Positions 1 to 9,102 are shown, counted from the first letter of the stretch. The stretch: DNA of 64,000 nt from Streptomyces alboflavus (GCF_000716675.1 NZ_JNXT01000033.1:1-64000); one strand, 5' to 3'. Program-made: numbers and translations. Notes: generated by a model from the letters alone, not told the origin.

Positions 1-240
1 TGGAAACGGGCGGGCGGGCGGGAGAGCAACCGCCGCGGCAGCGGCGGAAAAGCACCCACCCGCCCGCAGCCGCCGACGACGAACCACCCCCACAGGCGGC
101 ATCCACCCGCCGGTCGGGTGGAAACGGGCGGGCGGGCGGGAGAGCAACCGCCGCGGCAGCGGCGGGAAGGGGTCCGCGACCCGCGGACGCCGACGGCGAA
201 GCTGTCCCGCAGGCGGCGTCCACCGGCCGGTCGACCAGAA
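1..240. repeat. Duplicated GC-rich intergenic block
   Basis: A 47-bp string starting TGGAAACGGGCGGG occurs at 1-47 and again, identical, at 119-165. The intervening segment (about 93-116) recurs in diverged form at about 210-235, so the unit is roughly 118 bp and present about twice. Each copy contains the small hairpin CCGCCGC-GGCA-GCGGCGG (30-47 and 148-165). No coding sequence was seen in bases 1-311. It is probably a tandem duplication of a terminator-like spacer upstream of the GlxA-type gene. The left end is cut by the window. Confidence 0.6.
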
Positions 241-311
241 GCGGGCGGGCGGGACAGCTGAGCCCCGACCAGAAACAGCCGCGGGCGCAGCCTCGTGGTG
301 GGATTGCCCCC

Positions 312-1316
312 ATGCAGACCGCGAGACGCGTGCTGATCGTGGCGTACGACAACGTCCAGATTCTGGACATCGCCTGTCCGAGCGGCGCCCTGGACATAGC
401 CAACCGCTTCGGCGCGAACCCCCCGTACCGGATCGACCTGGGAACGGTGGGCCGCCGCCCGGCCCGCAGCTCGGCGGGCATAGCCCTGGCGGCGGGTCAG
501 CAACTGGAGGCGGTGACGGGTGAGTTGGACACCCTCATGGTGGTGGGAGGCGCGGGCTACGAGGAGGCGGCCGCCGACCCCCGCCTGGTCGCCCAGGTCC
601 ACCGCCTCGCGGAACGCAGCCGCCGCGTGGCAAGCGTGTGCACGGGCGCGTACGTCCTGGCGGCCGCGGGCCTCCTGGACCACCGCCGGGCGACGACGCA
701 CTGGGGCTACGGGGAGCGTCTGGCGGCCCGCCACCCCACGGTGGCGGTGGACGTGGCCCCGCTGTACGTGCGCGACGGCAACGTGTACACCTCCGCGGGC
801 GTCACCAGCGCCCTGGACCTCACCCTCGCCCTGATCGAGGACGACCACGGCCCGACCCTGGCCCGCGCGGTGGCCCGCGAGCTGGTCTCGTATCTGCACC
901 GCCCGGCGGACCAGGCGCAGATCAGCATGTTCCTGGCGGCCCCGCCCCCGGGCGACCGCCTGGTCCGCGACCTGTCGGGCCACATCAGCGCGCACCTGGC
1001 GGACGACCTGTCCCCGAGGGCGCTGGCCGCCCGCGCGGGCGTGAGCACCCGGCATCTGACGCGGCTGTTCTCGGCCCACTTGGGCACGACTCCGGCGCGC
1101 GCGGTCCGGGCGGCCCGCACGGAGGCGGCGGCGCACCTGGTGCGCTCCAGCGAACTCCCGTTGGCGGCGATAGCGCGCCGCTGCGGCTTCGGCTCGGCGC
1201 AGACGTTACGACAGGCGTTCCTCGACCACTACGGCATGGGCGGGGACAGGATTCGCAGGATGCCGGACATGCCCCGCCCGCGAACGCCGGGGGGCGCGGA
1301 GACTCCCGTGCCATGA
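312..1316 (+). CDS. GlxA-family transcriptional regulator (DJ-1/PfpI + AraC HTH)
   Basis: A 334-residue regulator. The N-terminal DJ-1/PfpI domain (about 1-175) contains the nucleophile-elbow sequence SVCTGAYVLAAAG followed by GLLDHRRATTHW, the usual GlxA/AraC_GlxA signature. The C-terminal third (about 220-320) is an AraC-type double helix-turn-helix (SPRALAARAGVSTRHLTRLF, then PLAAIARRCGFGSAQTLRQAF). Proteins of this class are cytosolic transcription factors whose PfpI-like domain is thought to sense a small molecule. The stop codon overlaps the ATG of the next gene (ATGA, 1313-1316), so the two are translationally coupled. The target promoter is not evident. Confidence 0.93.
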   Translation: MQTARRVLIVAYDNVQILDIACPSGALDIANRFGANPPYRIDLGTVGRRPARSSAGIALAAGQQLEAVTGELDTLMVVGGAGYEEAAADPRLVAQVHRLAERSRRVASVCTGAYVLAAAGLLDHRRATTHWGYGERLAARHPTVAVDVAPLYVRDGNVYTSAGVTSALDLTLALIEDDHGPTLARAVARELVSYLHRPADQAQISMFLAAPPPGDRLVRDLSGHISAHLADDLSPRALAARAGVSTRHLTRLFSAHLGTTPARAVRAARTEAAAHLVRSSELPLAAIARRCGFGSAQTLRQAFLDHYGMGGDRIRRMPDMPRPRTPGGAETPVP

Positions 1317-2146
1317 CACCTCGGACACCCCAGGCCGACCCGACGTCCTCAACCCGCCGCACCCTCCTCCGCGGCACAGCAGCCGCAGCCACCGCCGCGC
1401 TGGCCACGGCGGCCCTCGCCCCGACGGCCCACGCGGCCGACACCACCCCGTACCCCTCGAAGAACCCCTCAAGGGCCCGAACCGGCACCCCGCCCCGAGG
1501 CCCCCGGATCGGCATCCTCCTCTACGACGGCTACAGCCTCCTCGACCCCACGGGCCCCGCCGAGATCCTGTCCCGCGTCCCCGGCGCGAGCGTCACGATG
1601 GTCGCCGAGCGCCGCGGCCCCGTGCGGACCGACACCGGGGACGTGGCCGTGATGGCGGAGCGTTCGCTGGACGAGGCGGGCCGCCTGGACGTGCTGCTTG
1701 TGCCGGGCGCGGGCAACCGCGGTGTCGTCGCGGCGATGGGGAACCGGACGCTTCTGCAGTGGATCCGGCACACCGACCGCCGGACCCGTTTCACCACGTC
1801 CGTGTGCACGGGATCGCTGGTCCTGGCCGCGACGGGCCTCCTGGACGGCCATCGCGCGACGACGTACTGGGCGTCGGCGCCGTACCTGGAGAAGACCTTC
1901 GACGTCACGTACGTGCCCGAACGGTACGTGGAGTCGGGGAAGTTCATCACGGCGGCGGGCGTCTCCGCGGGCCTGGACATGGCCCTGTACCTGGCGGCGC
2001 GGCTGACCGACGAGGACACGGCGAGGGCGATCCAGCTCGCCGTGGAGTACGACCCGAGGCCGCCGTTCGACGCGGGGAACGCGCAGGAGGCGAGCGAGGA
2101 GCTGAAGGCGCGGGCCCTGAAGATCGTGGAGGACTCGCAGCGTTGA
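1313..2146 (+). CDS. TAT-exported DJ-1/PfpI family protein
   Basis: A 277-residue protein starting at the ATG inside the ATGA overlap with the upstream regulator. The N-terminus has a twin-arginine-like signal (STRRTLLRGTAAAA, hydrophobic stretch, AHA cleavage-like site), so it is probably exported. Residues from about 60 onward form a DJ-1/PfpI domain with IGILLYDGYSLLDP at its start and the elbow SVCTGSLVLAATG plus GLLDGHRATTYW. These are the same motifs as the ligand domain of the regulator before it, without any HTH. Family members include isonitrile hydratases and intracellular proteases, but the reaction here is unknown. Export of such a domain next to its regulator paralogue is unusual. 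Confidence 0.88.
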   Translation: MTPRTPQADPTSSTRRTLLRGTAAAATAALATAALAPTAHAADTTPYPSKNPSRARTGTPPRGPRIGILLYDGYSLLDPTGPAEILSRVPGASVTMVAERRGPVRTDTGDVAVMAERSLDEAGRLDVLLVPGAGNRGVVAAMGNRTLLQWIRHTDRRTRFTTSVCTGSLVLAATGLLDGHRATTYWASAPYLEKTFDVTYVPERYVESGKFITAAGVSAGLDMALYLAARLTDEDTARAIQLAVEYDPRPPFDAGNAQEASEELKARALKIVEDSQR

Positions 2147-2208
2147 GCCGCACGGGCCTGAACCGGGGTCCGGACGGGGGTCGGGCCCGGGTCCGGTGAC
2201 AGCGGGGC

Positions 2209-3330
2209 TCAGGCGCGTGGGTAGCGGGCGAGCCACCCGGGCGCCGCGCCAGCCGGGCTGTGCAGGGCGGGCCCCTGCGTCATCTCCATGGCGAAGTCGT
2301 CGGCGATCTCGAGGACGGTCGCGCGGCCCTCCAGTTCGGTGAGCCAGCCCGGGGGCAGCGCGGTCTCGCCGTGGAGGGCGCCGAGGAGCGCCCCGCACAG
2401 CGCGCCGGACGCGGCGGACGCCCCGCTGTGGTTGACGGCGAGCCGCAGGCCGTGGCGGATGTCCTCGCCGACGAGGGCGCAGTACACGGCGGCGGCGAGC
2501 GCCCCGACGGCCTCGCCCTCGCCGACGAGTTCCTCCACACGCCCGGCGGTGGGCATGCCCTGGCGGACAGCGCCGAGCGCGTGCCGCAGGGCGTCGGTGA
2601 CGGGCTGGTGGCCCGGCCGGGCGGCGAGCAGGGCGAGGGTGCGCTGGATGGCGCCGTCCAGGGACTCGCCGCGGGCGAGGCCGTGCACGAGGACGGTGTG
2701 GGCACCGGCGGTGAGGTAGGCGACGGGGTGGCCGTGGGTCTGCACGGCGCACTCGACGGCGAGCTGCAGCACGAGCTGCGGTTCCCAGCCGACGAGGAGC
2801 CCGAAGGGCGCGGACCGGGTGGCGGCCTCCGGCCCTTGGTCGCCGGGGTTCTTCGGTACGTCGAGGGTGCCCATGCGGTCGTCGGCGAGCCCGGTGAGGC
2901 AGGCGCGGGCGGGCCCGCGGCGGGCGTACAGCCACTCCTCGCGGGCCAGCCACCCGTCTTCCTTGCGGCGCTCGTCGGGCCCCCAGTCGCGCTGGGTGGC
3001 GGCCCAGCGGCGGTAGGCGCGGTGCAGGTCGGTCGGCGGGTGCCAGGCCCCGGTGTCGCGGCGGACCTGTGCGCGTATGAGCCCGTCGACGGTGAACAGC
3101 GTCAGCTGCGTGGCGGCGGTGACGGTGCCGCGTCCGCCGCCGTGGGACGCGGCGAGCTCGGTGAGGCCCTCGGCGCCGTGCGCCTCGCGGATCGCGCCGA
3201 GGCCGAGGCCGTCGACGGGCGCGCCGAGCGCGTCACCGACGGCGGCGCCGAGCAGCGTCCCGCGCACCCGGCTGCGGAAGTCCTGCTGCTCGGTGCGGCC
3301 CCACACACCGGTGGCTGCTGCAGTGCTCAC
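2209..3330 (-). CDS. ADP-ribosylglycohydrolase family protein
   Basis: About 373 residues from a GTG at 3328-3330 preceded by AAAGGGGG, which is a better start than the in-frame ATG 42 bases upstream. The N-terminal RGTLLGAAVGDALGAPVDG is the DraG/ADP-ribosylglycohydrolase signature that carries the first metal-ligand region. The NHSGASAASGALCGALLGA stretch near residue 310 corresponds to the second metal-binding loop, although the usual SGDSDSTA acidic pattern is weakened to HSGASAAS. It is predicted to remove ADP-ribose from proteins or nucleic acids, or to act on related O-acetyl-ADP-ribose compounds. It is convergent with the DJ-1 gene and stands alone. Confidence 0.88.
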   Translation of the reverse strand: MSTAAATGVWGRTEQQDFRSRVRGTLLGAAVGDALGAPVDGLGLGAIREAHGAEGLTELAASHGGGRGTVTAATQLTLFTVDGLIRAQVRRDTGAWHPPTDLHRAYRRWAATQRDWGPDERRKEDGWLAREEWLYARRGPARACLTGLADDRMGTLDVPKNPGDQGPEAATRSAPFGLLVGWEPQLVLQLAVECAVQTHGHPVAYLTAGAHTVLVHGLARGESLDGAIQRTLALLAARPGHQPVTDALRHALGAVRQGMPTAGRVEELVGEGEAVGALAAAVYCALVGEDIRHGLRLAVNHSGASAASGALCGALLGALHGETALPPGWLTELEGRATVLEIADDFAMEMTQGPALHSPAGAAPGWLARYPRA

Positions 3331-3434
3331 CGAACCCCCTTTCCCGTGCCCTGGCGTCCGACTCCGCAGCACTGTAATCGAACGGGAACGGTGGGTTCAG
3401 GGGCCCAATTGGTTTGTCCGGAGGTGCCCTTTCT

Positions 3435-3899
3435 CTAACTCCCGTCAGGGGTTGGCCGGTGTTCGACGTACTCGATGACGGTGCCGTCGGGGTGCCGTGC
3501 GGTGAAGCCGGTGCCGGTGGGGACGCGGTGCGCCGGTACCAGGATCTCCGTGCCCTCCTCGGCGGCGAGCCGGGTCAGATAGGCGTCGGCGGAGTCGACG
3601 AGCAGCGTCCCGTCGGTGGCCCGAAACGGCTCAAGGACCTCCTCGGTGGCCTCGACGAGCAGAAAACTTCCGACGACGGCGAGGGTGAGTTCCCTGGCGG
3701 GATACGTGAAGTACATGTCCCGTTCCACACCGAGCAGCCGCTCGTAGAAGGCGGTGACGGAGTCCAGGGTGCCGGGCGGGGTGTAGACGCGGATGAGGGT
3801 GCGGGGTTCGGTGAGGTGGGAGGAGTCGTTGTGGCGGCGGATGACGACGGGCTGGTCGGTCGTGGTGCCGGTCGGCTGGTCGGTCGTGGTTTCGCTCAT
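3435..3899 (-). CDS. VOC (glyoxalase/bleomycin-resistance fold) protein
   Basis: A 154-residue single VOC domain. LIRVYTPPGTLDSVTAFYERLLG and the C-terminal HPDGTVIEYVEH are the two beta-alpha-beta halves typical of glyoxalase-like proteins. The ATG at 3897-3899 is preferred over one at 3947 because a GAGG lies just upstream of it. It is transcribed divergently from the XRE regulator at 3970 across a 70-bp gap, a common arrangement for a regulator and its target. The substrate is unknown. Confidence 0.82.
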   Translation of the reverse strand: MSETTTDQPTGTTTDQPVVIRRHNDSSHLTEPRTLIRVYTPPGTLDSVTAFYERLLGVERDMYFTYPARELTLAVVGSFLLVEATEEVLEPFRATDGTLLVDSADAYLTRLAAEEGTEILVPAHRVPTGTGFTARHPDGTVIEYVEHRPTPDGS

Positions 3900-3969
3900 G
3901 GGGTCAGCCTCGCCGGGGGAATGGGGGCCTGCCAGGCGGGTGTTCATGGGGGTGAGCGGAGGTCACAGG

Positions 3970-4791
3970 ATGACGGACACGGCCCAGCGGGCACGGGGTG
4001 CGCTGCGGCGCGAGCTGGGCGGTTTCCTGCGCGCGCACCGGGATCTTGTCGCCCCGGCGGACGTGGGTCTTCCGCGCACCCCTCGGCGGCGCACGTCCGG
4101 GCTGCGGCGCGAGGAGGTCGCGGCGCTCGCGGGGGTGTCGGTGGCCTGGTACACGTGGCTGGAGCAGGGGCGCGTGGACACGTCCCGGCAGGTGCTCGAC
4201 GCGGTGGCGCGGGCGCTGCGGATGGACGGTGCGGCGCGGGAGCACGCGCTCGCGCTCGCGGGGTTCGCCCCGGACGGCCTCCAAGCCCCGGACGCACCCG
4301 ACACACCGGACGCCGCAGAGGTCGACCACCAACCCCTCCTGGACAGTTGGCCGACCACCCCCGCCCTCCTCCTCGGCCCCGCCCTGGACCTCCTCGCCTG
4401 GAACACCGCGTACGCCACCCTCTGGCCGGACCCCGCAGCCGTACCCCCCGACCGCCGCAACCTGCTGCTCCTCCTGACCGGCGACCCCCACCACCAGCGC
4501 CTCCTGCCCGCGTGGCAGCCGCTGGCGATGGACCTCTACCGCCACTTCCGCACCCGCGCGGACCGCGACCCGCTGTCGGCGCGCTTCCAGGGGCTGACGG
4601 CCCGGCTGCGCGCCGAGCGGCCCGATCTGGAGGAGTGGTGGGACTGCCGGTCGGTGGGGGACTTCACCCCGCGCACCGTTGAACTGGCCGTAGCGGACGG
4701 CCAGTTGGCGCGCTACGGCGTGACGCTGCTGCTCACTCCTGAGCCTCGGGGCGGAGCGGTGCTGGTGCAGACTCCGGCTCGCACGCGCTGA
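3970..4791 (+). CDS. XRE-family regulator with MmyB-like ligand domain
   Basis: A 273-residue protein starting at an ATG preceded by GGAGG (3957-3961). Residues about 10-80 form a helix-turn-helix with GLRREEVAALAGVSVAWYTWLEQGR, the hallmark of the MmyB/YdcN class. The C-terminal half (LLDSWPTTPALLLGPALDLLAWN and following) is the PAS-like MmyB ligand-binding domain, which in characterised relatives binds acyl chains. It is divergent from the VOC gene. Its last 59 bases overlap the 3' end of the convergent TPR gene. Confidence 0.9.
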   Translation: MTDTAQRARGALRRELGGFLRAHRDLVAPADVGLPRTPRRRTSGLRREEVAALAGVSVAWYTWLEQGRVDTSRQVLDAVARALRMDGAAREHALALAGFAPDGLQAPDAPDTPDAAEVDHQPLLDSWPTTPALLLGPALDLLAWNTAYATLWPDPAAVPPDRRNLLLLLTGDPHHQRLLPAWQPLAMDLYRHFRTRADRDPLSARFQGLTARLRAERPDLEEWWDCRSVGDFTPRTVELAVADGQLARYGVTLLLTPEPRGGAVLVQTPARTR

Positions 4792-7700
4792 ACAGGTCGG
4801 CGTACCGGGCGCGGACGGCGTCCCTGGCGGCGATCACGCGGGCGAGGCGCGGGCCGAGGCGGGCGCGGTCGGCGCCGGGGGCGCGCACCAGGGCGTCGAG
4901 GTCGTCGGCGAGGTCGGCCAGGTCGGACCACGGGATGCCGGGGGCGTCGGCGTCGGCGAGGTAGCGGCCGAGGCGGGCGTCCAGGGCGGCCCAGTCGGCC
5001 AGGCCCGCGGCGACCAGGATGTGCAGGTGGTCGTGGAACGAGGAGGGTTCGCCGCCGGTGCGGGTGAGGCGGGCGGCCCGCTGCCACAGGGGGCGGGCCG
5101 CGTCGACGCCCTCGGCGGCGCCGGCGACGAGGGCGAGCAGGTGCAGGCCGTAGGCCTCGTCCGCGTCGCATTCGGCGAGGGCGGCGCGGCGGGCGCGGTC
5201 CCACTGCCCGGTCATGCGGTACGCCTTGCTCAGCTGCTCGGCGGAGTCGCTGTCGCCGCGCGCGAAGTCGTCGGCGTCGGGCGCCAGTTGCGCGAGCGCG
5301 AGCTCGGGGCGACCGCACCAGAGGTGGACCTCGGCGGTCACGCGCCGCGCCCACTCGGGGTCCGCGCCGGTTTCGAGGTAGCGGGCGAGGTCGGCGAGGG
5401 CTTCGTCCGTGCGGCCCATGGCGATGTGGAGGAAGGCTCGCTGCCGGTTGGCCCAGGAGTACTCCGGGTCGAGCTGGACGGCCAGGTTCAGGTCGGCGAG
5501 CGCGTCGCGGCAGCGGTCGAGTGCGGCAAGGACGGCACCGCGCAGCGTCAGGGCGTGCACGTCCTGCGGGTCCAGCTCAAGGAGCCGGTCCAGGTCGACG
5601 CGGGCTTCTTCGGGGCGGTCCAGCTCGTACAGCCTGCAGGCGCGCTCGTAGAGGACCCACTCGTCGTCCGGGAGGAGGGCCTTGGCGCGGTCGGCGTCGG
5701 CGAGTGCCCGCTCGCCGTCGCCCAGGGCCAGGTGCACCGAGGACCGGTGGATCAGCGCCCAGATGTAGTCCGGGCGCAGCTCGACGGCCCGGTCGAGGTC
5801 CGCGAGGGCGCCGGTGTTCCGGCGGAGGTGGTGCAGGCTGAGGCCTCGGCTGGCGTACGCCGACGCGTACGCGGGGTTCTGCTGGAGCGCGCGGTCGTAG
5901 TCGGCGAGGGAGTCCTCGTGGCGTCCGGCGATCCGCAGGGCGTCGCCGCGCTCGCAGGCCACCCAGGCCGAGTCCGGGGCCAGTTCCACGCAGCGGTCCA
6001 GGTCGGCGATGACCGCCTCGTGTTCGTCGCGGTCGCGTCGTACGCGTGCTCTGCGGACCCTGGCCCACAGGTACTCCGGGCTGATCCGCAGCGCGCGGTC
6101 CAGACAGGTCAGGGCTTCGTCCTGCTGCCCGAGGGCGTTGTGGGTCTCGCCGAGCTCGGCCCAGCTCCCCGCGTGGTCCGGCACGCGCTCGACGGCCCGG
6201 GTCAGGTCGGCGAGCGCCGCCTCGTGGGAGCCCAGGAGCCGGTGGACCCTGCCGCGCAGGGACAGGACGAGGTCGTCGTCGGGGGCGAGTTCGCCGGCGC
6301 GGTTCAGGTCGGCGAGCGCCAGGTCGTAGGCGCCCGTGAAGACCCGGGTGTAGGCCCTGCCGTAGTACGCGCGCACCAGCGTCGGGTCGGCCGCGAGCGC
6401 CAGGTCGTACTCCGTGACCGAGGCCGGGTAGTCCCGGTCGACGCGCAGGTCACGCCCCCGGACGGCGTACGCGAGGGCGCGCGTCCCGGAGTCGAGCCCG
6501 GCCCGGTCGAGCAGCACCTCTAGCGCACCCGGCAACCCCCCGTCCTCGAAGGCCCGCAGCAACTCCCGCCCCCACCCCCCGACATCCGGCGCGTCCGTGT
6601 CCTCCCCGGCCGCGACCAGCACATCGGCACATCTCCGCGCGGCCTCCTCGTCCCAGCCGCCCGCCTCGACGACGGCCCGCAGGGCGTCGGCCGGCGCACC
6701 CCGCTCCCCCGAGCACAGCAGGTGGTAGACCTCCGCGAGCCGCAGCTCCCGCCACCGCTCGTCGCCCCAGAGGCCTTCGGGGTCGAGTCCGGTCCCGGCC
6801 TCGGCGCGCCACTCGCCGTACGCGTCCGCCAGCTGCCGGTGCGTACCGGCCCACCAGCGGGGTGACCGGCACCGCTGGAGCCGCAGCATCGGGGCCCGTA
6901 CGACGTCGTGGTACTGGAGCCGGTTGCCGCGTTCACTCACGAACGGCAGCCCCCGCAGCCACCCGAAGAGCTCCGCCGTGTCGCTCTGCGCGCACACGCC
7001 CGAGACGGCGGCCTCGAAGACGTCGGCGTCGAGCCTGCGGGGCAGGGCGCAGGCGAGGGCGGCGGCCTGCCGGACGGGGTCCTGTTCCCACTTCAGGAAC
7101 CGTTCGACGGCGGAGGCGCAGGGGTCGCCGACGTCGTCGACGCTCTCGGGCCGGTTCTCGGCGAGGGTGGACACGAGGACGGGAAGCCCGCCGGAGAGCC
7201 GGAGCACTTCCTCGACGACGGCTTCGGCCACGACGCCCTTGCCCGCGAGGAGCCCGCGCGCTTCCAGTTCGGTGAACGGTTCGAGCGGTACGTCGACCAT
7301 GAAGTCGGCGAAGTCGCCCCACCGGGCGGTGTCGAACCCGTGCTGGCCCGCGGTCACGGCGACGACGTTCGCGGGCAGCTGCCCGTACCGCTCACTGGTC
7401 ATGAGGTCGCACAGCCACGCGTCGAGGAAGGGGGCGGTCCGCTCGTACGTGTCGAAGAAGAGCACGATCCAGGGCGCCGACGCCGCCATGTCGCCCAGCT
7501 CCTTCAGGAACACGGGCGTCAGGACCCGCTCCGGGGAGAGGACCAGCTGCACGTCGTCCTGATTCCGCAAGCGCGCGCCGAGCCCGGCACGCAACCGGTC
7601 GGCGCCGTAGGCGAGTTGGGTGGGGTCGACGGCCCCAGCGAGCATCCCCACCCCCGGCAGCAGCCCGAGCCCGGCGAGGCCGGCGCGGGCGGCAGCCATG

Positions 7701-8155
7701 CTTCCGCCGGAGGGCTGGGACGGCTGGCCGGGCTGGCCTGCCTGCTCCTCCTGCGGCCCGCCGAGTGCCGCGAGGGCCGCCGCCTCGGCCTCGTACCGAC
7801 GCTCCCGATGCGCGACAAGCAGCCGGTCAAGATCCTTGAACTTGCCGCCCTGCCGCACGAACTCCGCACTGAGAACCCCCAGCACGTCCGCGACACTCCC
7901 CACGGACTCATCCACATAGGCGGTCACGGCGCCCCGTTCATCGGCGAGTTGCCGCATCTCCCGCACGAGGGAGGTCTTGCCGACGCCCGCGTTGCCACGG
8001 ACGTGGAAGAGGAAGCGGTGCCGCTCGTGCTCCGGCGGCAGGTCGAAGTTCCCTCTGAACGCGGCGAGTTCCTGCCGCCGCCCCACGAATCCGGCACGCC
8101 TGCGCAGCCGGATCAGCTCCTGCATGGACGGTTGCCTGCCCGCGTCCGACGCCAT
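4733..8155 (-). CDS. STAND-type ATPase with C-terminal TPR array
   Basis: About 1,140 residues. Near the N-terminus VRGNAGVGKTSLV is a Walker A motif, and WIVLFFDTYE around residue 235 looks like Walker B, giving an NB-ARC/STAND-like NTPase of about 400 residues. From about residue 570 to 950 there are about eleven 34-residue TPR units with the pattern YxxRGxxxxxxGxxxxALADLxRAxxLxPD. No catalytic effector domain is visible at either end. STAND proteins act as signal-triggered switches, in regulation or in phage defence. The start is either ATG 8155 (GGGAG eight bases upstream) or GTG 8164. The 3' end overlaps the XRE gene by 59 bases on the opposite strand. Confidence 0.88.
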   Translation of the reverse strand: MASDAGRQPSMQELIRLRRRAGFVGRRQELAAFRGNFDLPPEHERHRFLFHVRGNAGVGKTSLVREMRQLADERGAVTAYVDESVGSVADVLGVLSAEFVRQGGKFKDLDRLLVAHRERRYEAEAAALAALGGPQEEQAGQPGQPSQPSGGSMAAARAGLAGLGLLPGVGMLAGAVDPTQLAYGADRLRAGLGARLRNQDDVQLVLSPERVLTPVFLKELGDMAASAPWIVLFFDTYERTAPFLDAWLCDLMTSERYGQLPANVVAVTAGQHGFDTARWGDFADFMVDVPLEPFTELEARGLLAGKGVVAEAVVEEVLRLSGGLPVLVSTLAENRPESVDDVGDPCASAVERFLKWEQDPVRQAAALACALPRRLDADVFEAAVSGVCAQSDTAELFGWLRGLPFVSERGNRLQYHDVVRAPMLRLQRCRSPRWWAGTHRQLADAYGEWRAEAGTGLDPEGLWGDERWRELRLAEVYHLLCSGERGAPADALRAVVEAGGWDEEAARRCADVLVAAGEDTDAPDVGGWGRELLRAFEDGGLPGALEVLLDRAGLDSGTRALAYAVRGRDLRVDRDYPASVTEYDLALAADPTLVRAYYGRAYTRVFTGAYDLALADLNRAGELAPDDDLVLSLRGRVHRLLGSHEAALADLTRAVERVPDHAGSWAELGETHNALGQQDEALTCLDRALRISPEYLWARVRRARVRRDRDEHEAVIADLDRCVELAPDSAWVACERGDALRIAGRHEDSLADYDRALQQNPAYASAYASRGLSLHHLRRNTGALADLDRAVELRPDYIWALIHRSSVHLALGDGERALADADRAKALLPDDEWVLYERACRLYELDRPEEARVDLDRLLELDPQDVHALTLRGAVLAALDRCRDALADLNLAVQLDPEYSWANRQRAFLHIAMGRTDEALADLARYLETGADPEWARRVTAEVHLWCGRPELALAQLAPDADDFARGDSDSAEQLSKAYRMTGQWDRARRAALAECDADEAYGLHLLALVAGAAEGVDAARPLWQRAARLTRTGGEPSSFHDHLHILVAAGLADWAALDARLGRYLADADAPGIPWSDLADLADDLDALVRAPGADRARLGPRLARVIAARDAVRARYADLFSACEPESAPAPLRPEAQE

Positions 8156-8248
8156 CGGCTCCACTCCCGCATGGTGCGCGTTCCCGTGCGGGCAAGTGTT
8201 CCACGGAGAGGGTGAGAGCCCGGCGTGTCACGGTGATCCCGTTCTCCG

Positions 8249-8740
8249 TCAGTGCAGGATCTCGGCGCGCAGCCTCTCCTGCGGCGTGTTGATGTCCCAG
8301 TAGCGAACGCTGCCCCGGGCGTCCTTGAAGGCGCCCGTGCCGCCGGTGATGGCCATGTCGACCGAACTCGCCTCTTCCGGCCGCAGCGACTGCATCGTCA
8401 GAGAGCCACGCTTGAGCTCTATCGTGATCACGGCCTGCGAGGTGACTTTCCCACCGCGCGCGGACACGACATGTGACGTCCCTGCTCCCTGTCCGACGTT
8501 GCGGCCGTTCTCCACCGCGGTGGCGCAGTAGACGGTCATGTCGCCCAGGCTCGGCCCCGGTTTTCCGAGATCGAAGGACTCGTACTCAAGGTCCTTGAGC
8601 TGGAGTTCGATGACCTCGACCCGCCTCTTCTTCGAGGCGTCGGCGTTCGCGCCCCCCGCGGCGAAGACGCCGACCGCCAGGGTGGCCAGCGACAGGGCGG
8701 CGATTCTCTTGAACAGGGGCCGGTTGCTGTTGTTCCCCAT
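8249..8740 (-). CDS. Secreted allene-oxide-cyclase-barrel-like protein
   Basis: A 163-residue protein with a Sec signal peptide (FKRIAALSLATLAVGVFAAGGANA) and a start preceded by GAGGAG. The mature part ends with the AITGGTGAFKDARGSV motif characteristic of the dirigent/allene oxide cyclase-like barrel family. Actinobacteria have many such secreted barrels of unknown substrate. Two cysteines are absent from the visible barrel apart from one in TVYCATAV. It stands alone between the TPR gene and a 360-bp spacer. Confidence 0.72.
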   Translation of the reverse strand: MGNNSNRPLFKRIAALSLATLAVGVFAAGGANADASKKRRVEVIELQLKDLEYESFDLGKPGPSLGDMTVYCATAVENGRNVGQGAGTSHVVSARGGKVTSQAVITIELKRGSLTMQSLRPEEASSVDMAITGGTGAFKDARGSVRYWDINTPQERLRAEILH

Positions 8741-9102
8741 GGTGGACTCCTCGTTGCGAACTGCGTGTGCGACAACTTGACGCTATGGCGGGTGCGTTGA
8801 GGCGTCCAAGACCGACATCATCATGACGTCATAGCGCTGGCGGCATCATCAGGACCCGCCGGGGAACGCAACGCCCGCCGTTCGCGCGCGCACTCGGCGC
8901 GAAGCTCGCGCAAGACCGCCCGAGGGACGACGAAGGCCCCCTCGTCGCTGACGAGGGGGCCTTCGTTCTGCTGGAGCGCCCGGCAGGCCTTGCACCTACA
9001 TTTCCCATCGGATGATGGGCGTCTTTCCTTGGACCACAGACGCGTGACTTCCGTGCGCCGCACCGAAGTTACGTATTGATCGTACACCCTCGTGAGGGTC
9101 CG
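8741..9102. other. Spacer with TGACGTCA palindrome and strong hairpin
   Basis: No convincing gene. A perfect 10-bp palindrome ATGACGTCAT lies at 8823-8832, upstream of the secreted-barrel gene (start 8740), and may be an operator. The rest holds the hairpin listed separately. A minus-strand reading frame of 88 codons (8821-9087) contains a CRCKAC cysteine cluster, but it runs through the hairpin and has no clear ribosome-binding site, so it is not called as a gene. Confidence 0.45.
8931..8965. terminator. Perfect 16-bp stem-loop terminator
   Basis: CGAAGGCCCCCTCGTC (8931-8946) pairs perfectly with 8950-8965 across a three-base loop GCT. On the plus strand it is followed by TTCTG. Stems of this GAAGGCCCCCTC type are common intrinsic terminators in Streptomyces. 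It probably ends transcription coming from the 9510/10118 operon on the minus strand. Confidence 0.7.

Noticed and set aside
1..240. CRISPR array
   Set aside because: Only two 47-bp copies with a diverged, related spacer; this is a tandem duplication, not repeat-spacer order.
8960..9070. tRNA gene near the strong terminator
   Set aside because: No cloverleaf, T-loop GGTTCGA or acceptor pairing could be traced on either strand.
8821..9087. 88-codon minus-strand frame with CRCKAC cluster
   Set aside because: It includes a perfect 35-base terminator hairpin and lacks a ribosome-binding site.
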